From: Spirochaeta sp.
GTDB lineage: Bacteria > Spirochaetota > Spirochaetia > DSM-27196 > Alkalispirochaetaceae
DNA: 15,577 nt
NCBI GenBank assembly: GCA_007117185.1
Contig: SKHA01000197.1
Location: 1 to 15,577 of the forward strand
Reading direction: 5' to 3'
Both the position numbers and the translations under genes were made by a program. Below are positions 12,022-15,577 of this stretch, piece by piece (positions within the stretch are counted from its first letter, which is position 1; every line of letters starts with the position of its first letter). The notes under the pieces are model-generated. The model was not told the origin of the DNA and did no database searches. It worked only from the letters and a program-made list of their open reading frames with translations.

Positions 12022-15000
12022 ATGTTTGACAGAGATCAGACTATCAACAGGGTCGAGATCGGCACCGCCGGTCCCAGCGTCATGGAGCTTCCGGACCTGG
12101 TTGATATTCAGCTTTCGTCGTATGAGCGTTTTTTGCAGCGCGAGCGCATGCTCGCCGGTGAACCTCCGTTGAGCCAGGGTTTACAGGAAGTTTTCGAGAC
12201 GGCCTTTCCGATAGAAAGTCCTTCCGGAGACATGCGCGTAGAGTATGACCACTACCTGCTGGACGAGGGAAACATCAAGCTCTCGGAAGTGGAGTGCAAG
12301 AGCAAAGGTGCCACCTACGCGGTGCCGGTTAAGGCTCGGATTAATCTGATTTTTCTTGAAACCGGCGAGATTCGTCAGAAGGACATCTACATGGGTGACC
12401 TTCCGCTGATGACTGAGCGCGGTACATTTATCATAAACGGTGCTGAACGGGTGGTGGTCAGTCAGATCCACCGCAGCCCTGGAGTGATCTTCTCCCATGA
12501 CAAGGGCGTATACAGCTCACGGATCATCCCGTATCGCGGCAGCTGGCTGGAGTTCGAGATCGACCAGAAGCGGGATCTTATCTATGCCAAGATCGACCGC
12601 AAGAAGCGTATCCTGGGTACACTGTTTCTCCGGGCGCTTGGGTACGACACCCGCGAAAAGATCATCGATCTGTTCTATGCCCAGGAAGAGGTGGCTCTGT
12701 CAGTGGAGCGTTCTGACCGGGAAGAGCTGGTGGGGCGTGTCCTGGCCCGCAAGATTGTGGCGGCTGAGGAGGACGGAAACCAGCGGACCCTCTATCGAGC
12801 GGGAGACAAACTGCACCCCCACGACCTCGATGAGATCTCCCTGCTGGGGATCAGGACTCTGGTACTGGTGGACGAAGCGAACCAGAACTCGCTTCACGCG
12901 GATATTATTCTGAACTGTTTTGAACGGGAAGAATCTCGTTTCACCGGTGAAGACTCCAGCCAGGACGAACCCTCCCGGGAGGACGCGATTACCGCAATCT
13001 ACGCGGTGCTTCAGCCGGGCGAGCCGATCACGATGGAAGGTGCCGAGAAAGACTTCCAGAGCATGTTTTTTTCCTCCCGCCGGTACGACCTTGGGAGGGT
13101 CGGTCGATACAAACTGAACAAGAAGTTTGACTACCCTGAACCAACCGAAGAGTACATCCTCACACGTGACGATATCGTCAATACGATGCGCTTCCTCATC
13201 AAGGTGTATATCGGTGAGGAGAACGTTGATGACATCGATCACCTCGGGAACCGGCGCGTGCGCTCCGTTGGGGAACTGCTGGCCAACTCCCTGAAGACGG
13301 CGTTCAGCCGCATGGAACGGATTGCCCGGGATCGCATGTCACTGAAAGAGACCGAGACGATCAAACCTCAGGACCTGATCTCGATCAAGCCGATTGTCGC
13401 TGCGGTGAAGGAGTTTTTCGGCTCCTCCCAACTCTCCCAGTTCATGGATCAGGTGAATCCGCTCTCCGAGTTGACTCATAAGCGGCGCCTCAACGCTCTC
13501 GGGCCGGGGGGGCTCTCCCGGGACAGGGCCGGATTCGAGGTGCGGGATGTTCACTACACCCATTACGGACGAATGTGTCCCATCGAGACTCCGGAAGGAC
13601 CCAACATCGGTCTCATCGTCTCATTGGCCAACTATACCCGGGTCAACGAGTACGGATTCCTGGAGACGCCGTATCGCCGGGTAGAGAAGGGAAAGGTAAC
13701 CCGCAAGATCGAGTATCTTTCTGCCATGGACGAAGAGAAGTCGTTCATAGCCCAGGCCAACGCACCGATCTCCCTGCAGGGCGATTTCCAGACCAATCTC
13801 ATCTCCGTGCGCAAAGGCGGTGACTACAGCACCCGCCCGCCGGAGCAGATTCAGTACATGGACGTATCTCCCAAGCAGATCATCAGCGTCAGTGCCTCGT
13901 TGATTCCCTTTCTGGAGCACGATGATGCCAACCGCGCCCTGATGGGTTCAAACATGCAACGCCAGGCGGTACCGCTTGTGTTCCCTGAGCCCCCCCGGGT
14001 GGGAACGGGCATGGAGATAAAGACCGCCTATGATTCGGGTGTACTCATCAAAGCGCGCCGGGCTGGCACGGTGGTTCATGTCACCAGCACCAGGATTCTC
14101 ATCGATCCGGACGAGAAGAGCGGACCCCAGGATCAGGATACCTACGATCTGGTAAAATACCAGCGGACCAACCAGGACACCTGCTACATCCAGAAACCCT
14201 TCGTCACCCTGGGACAGAAGATCCAGGCCGGACAGGCGATAGCCGACGGCCCGGCCACCTTCAAGGGCGAGCTTGCCCTGGGACGAAACATTGTGGTCGG
14301 GTTTGTCCCGTGGAACGGATACAACTACGAGGACGCGATTCTCATCTCCGAGAAGGTGGTCAAGGAAGATATTTTTACCTCGATCCACATCAAGGAATTC
14401 ACCATTGATGTTCGGGAAACCAAGCTGGGGCCTGAGAAGATAACCGCTGACATACCCAACGTGAGTGAGCGTTCTCTTGGCAAGCTTGACGGCGAAGGTG
14501 TTGTCAGAGTCGGAGCAAAAGTTGTTTCCGGTGACATTCTGGTGGGCAAGGTGACTCCCAAGAGCGATACCGAAACCACACCGGAATTCAAGCTGCTGAA
14601 CCAGATCTTCGGTGAGAAAGCGAAAGAGGTCCGGGATACTTCCCTGAAGATTCCTCATGGCGTTGAGGGCACGGTCATTGACGTGCAGCGGCTGCGACGC
14701 AGCGAGGGTGATGACCTTCAGCCGGGGGTTGAGGAAGTGGTGAAGGTTCTGGTTGCGACGAAGCGGAAGCTGCGGGAAGGCGACAAGATGGCGGGGCGTC
14801 ACGGTAATAAGGGCGTCATCGCCCGGGTTCTTCCGGAAGAGGATATGCCCTTCACCGAGGACGGAACTCCCGTGGATGTGTGCCTCAACCCGCTGGGTGT
14901 TCCCAGTCGTATGAACCTTGGCCAGATTCTGGAGACGGAGCTGGGCTGGGCCGCACTCGGCCTGGACGAGTGGTACGCCACACCGGTGTTTGAGTCCGCC

Positions 15001-15525
15001 ACCAACGAACAGATTGAAGAGCGCCTGCGGGCTGCCGGGTTGGACGTTTCCGGGAAGAGCGTTCTCCGGGACGGTCGCACCGGCGAGCCTTTTCAGAATC
15101 CGGTGATGGTCGGGGTCATGTACATGATCAAGCTCCACCACCTTGTTGATGACAAGATGCACGCACGGTCCACCGGCCCGTACTCACTGGTAACGCAGCA
15201 GCCTCTGGGCGGTAAAGCGCAGTTCGGCGGACAGCGACTGGGTGAGATGGAGGTCTGGGCACTTGAGGCGTACGGCGCGGCCAACACCCTGCAGGAGCTT
15301 CTTACCATTAAGAGTGACGACATGAACGGTCGGGCCAAGATCTACGAGAGCATCGTCAAAGGGCTGCCCGCAACTGCCGCAGGTGTTCCCGAGTCGTTCA
15401 ACGTTCTTGTTCAGGAACTGCGCGGGTTGGGCCTGGACATGTCAATTTTTGACTCGAAGGGAAAGCAGGTACCTCTCACAGAGCGTGACGAGGAACTGAT
15501 CAACCGCCAGGGCAGCAACTTCTAA
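12022..15525 (+). CDS. rpoB: RNA polymerase beta subunit
   Basis: 1167-residue beta subunit of RNA polymerase. The start at 12022 has GGGAGGG upstream. The N-terminal lobes are recognisable by LPDLVDIQLSSYERFL and FIINGAERVVVSQIHRSPGV. The rifampicin-binding region begins with FFGSSQLSQFMDQVNPLSEL (about 468-487). The catalytic-cleft block DKMAGRHGNKGVIARVLPEE includes Lys922 and Lys930, and the C-terminal clamp contains GGQRLGEMEVWALEAYGAAN. The length is close to that of other spirochaetes, and there is none of the large insertions of proteobacterial beta. Residue Asn491 (13492-13494) occupies the E. coli Ser531 position and predicts natural rifampicin resistance; the His526 and Asp516 equivalents are kept. 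The stop is TAA, with the rpoC ATG 14 bases downstream. Confidence 0.98.
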   Translation: MFDRDQTINRVEIGTAGPSVMELPDLVDIQLSSYERFLQRERMLAGEPPLSQGLQEVFETAFPIESPSGDMRVEYDHYLLDEGNIKLSEVECKSKGATYAVPVKARINLIFLETGEIRQKDIYMGDLPLMTERGTFIINGAERVVVSQIHRSPGVIFSHDKGVYSSRIIPYRGSWLEFEIDQKRDLIYAKIDRKKRILGTLFLRALGYDTREKIIDLFYAQEEVALSVERSDREELVGRVLARKIVAAEEDGNQRTLYRAGDKLHPHDLDEISLLGIRTLVLVDEANQNSLHADIILNCFEREESRFTGEDSSQDEPSREDAITAIYAVLQPGEPITMEGAEKDFQSMFFSSRRYDLGRVGRYKLNKKFDYPEPTEEYILTRDDIVNTMRFLIKVYIGEENVDDIDHLGNRRVRSVGELLANSLKTAFSRMERIARDRMSLKETETIKPQDLISIKPIVAAVKEFFGSSQLSQFMDQVNPLSELTHKRRLNALGPGGLSRDRAGFEVRDVHYTHYGRMCPIETPEGPNIGLIVSLANYTRVNEYGFLETPYRRVEKGKVTRKIEYLSAMDEEKSFIAQANAPISLQGDFQTNLISVRKGGDYSTRPPEQIQYMDVSPKQIISVSASLIPFLEHDDANRALMGSNMQRQAVPLVFPEPPRVGTGMEIKTAYDSGVLIKARRAGTVVHVTSTRILIDPDEKSGPQDQDTYDLVKYQRTNQDTCYIQKPFVTLGQKIQAGQAIADGPATFKGELALGRNIVVGFVPWNGYNYEDAILISEKVVKEDIFTSIHIKEFTIDVRETKLGPEKITADIPNVSERSLGKLDGEGVVRVGAKVVSGDILVGKVTPKSDTETTPEFKLLNQIFGEKAKEVRDTSLKIPHGVEGTVIDVQRLRRSEGDDLQPGVEEVVKVLVATKRKLREGDKMAGRHGNKGVIARVLPEEDMPFTEDGTPVDVCLNPLGVPSRMNLGQILETELGWAALGLDEWYATPVFESATNEQIEERLRAAGLDVSGKSVLRDGRTGEPFQNPVMVGVMYMIKLHHLVDDKMHARSTGPYSLVTQQPLGGKAQFGGQRLGEMEVWALEAYGAANTLQELLTIKSDDMNGRAKIYESIVKGLPATAAGVPESFNVLVQELRGLGLDMSIFDSKGKQVPLTERDEELINRQGSNF

Positions 15526-15539
15526 GGAGCGTGGCCGAT

Positions 15540-15577
15540 ATGCGAGACATTCAGGATTTCGACAGTATAACGATAAA
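15540..15577 (+). CDS. rpoC: RNA polymerase beta' subunit (5' end only)
   Basis: The first 12 codons, reading MRDIQDFDSITI, match the usual beta' N-terminus (the QDFDSI block). The ATG at 15540 follows rpoB by 14 bases, with AAGGAG 10 bases upstream. The rest of the gene lies beyond the window. Confidence 0.92.
   Translation, partial: MRDIQDFDSITI

Noticed and set aside
13948..15162. 404-codon open frame antisense to rpoB
   Set aside because: rpoB is conserved over the same stretch; the antisense frame is low in recognisable motifs and is explained by codon bias in GC-rich DNA.

Overview
This window looks like chromosomal DNA of a spirochaete (Spirochaetales-type), moderately GC-rich, with dense and mostly translationally coupled genes. 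I base that on three things. RpoB is 1167 residues. It carries Asn at the position of E. coli Ser531, which is typical of spirochaetes. The order tRNA-Trp/secE/nusG/rplK/rplA/rplJ/rplL/rpoB/rpoC is the standard bacterial one. The assignment is inferred from the sequence and no database search was run. There are no mobile elements, CRISPR arrays or transfer signatures.

Left part (1-7132): iron-sulfur and tRNA A37 modification. On the plus strand lie the end of sufB, then sufD, a small Rieske protein and a full-length Sua5-type threonylcarbamoyl-AMP synthase, each starting within about 20 bases of the previous stop. This unit runs tail-to-tail, with overlapping 3' ends, into a minus-strand operon of a small ferredoxin-NADP reductase (fpr-like), miaB and mtaB, each overlapping the next by 1 or 4 bases. 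A flavodoxin gene is divergent from the reductase. Together the genes cover Fe-S scaffold assembly, an NADPH-to-flavodoxin electron supply, the first enzyme of t6A37 synthesis, and the two radical-SAM methylthiotransferases that make ms2t6A37 and ms2i6A37. This is the most coherent unnamed functional unit in the window.

Middle (7092-8735): a soluble REC-REC-HisKA-HATPase kinase on the minus strand. Its 3' end overlaps flavodoxin by 41 bases. Its start is ambiguous between a possibly leaderless GTG and an upstream TTG. A compact intergenic region follows, holding a plausible promoter for the tRNA genes.

Right part (8735-15577): tRNA-Thr(GGT), tRNA-Trp(CCA), secE, nusG, rplK, rplA, rplJ, rplL, rpoB and the first codons of rpoC. 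The secE reading frame is complete and normal in length but has an in-frame TAG at codon 31. TAG is the ordinary terminator of sufD, the flavodoxin gene, nusG and rplL here, so the genetic code does not explain it. Structured RNA elements lie between nusG and rplK, between rplJ and rplL (hairpin capped by a GNRA tetraloop), and between rplL and rpoB (15-bp stem followed by five T, a likely terminator or attenuator).

The two halves are linked by substrate. tRNA-Thr(GGT) has U36-A37 and is a predicted t6A target. tRNA-Trp(CCA) has A36-A37 and is a predicted i6A/ms2i6A target.
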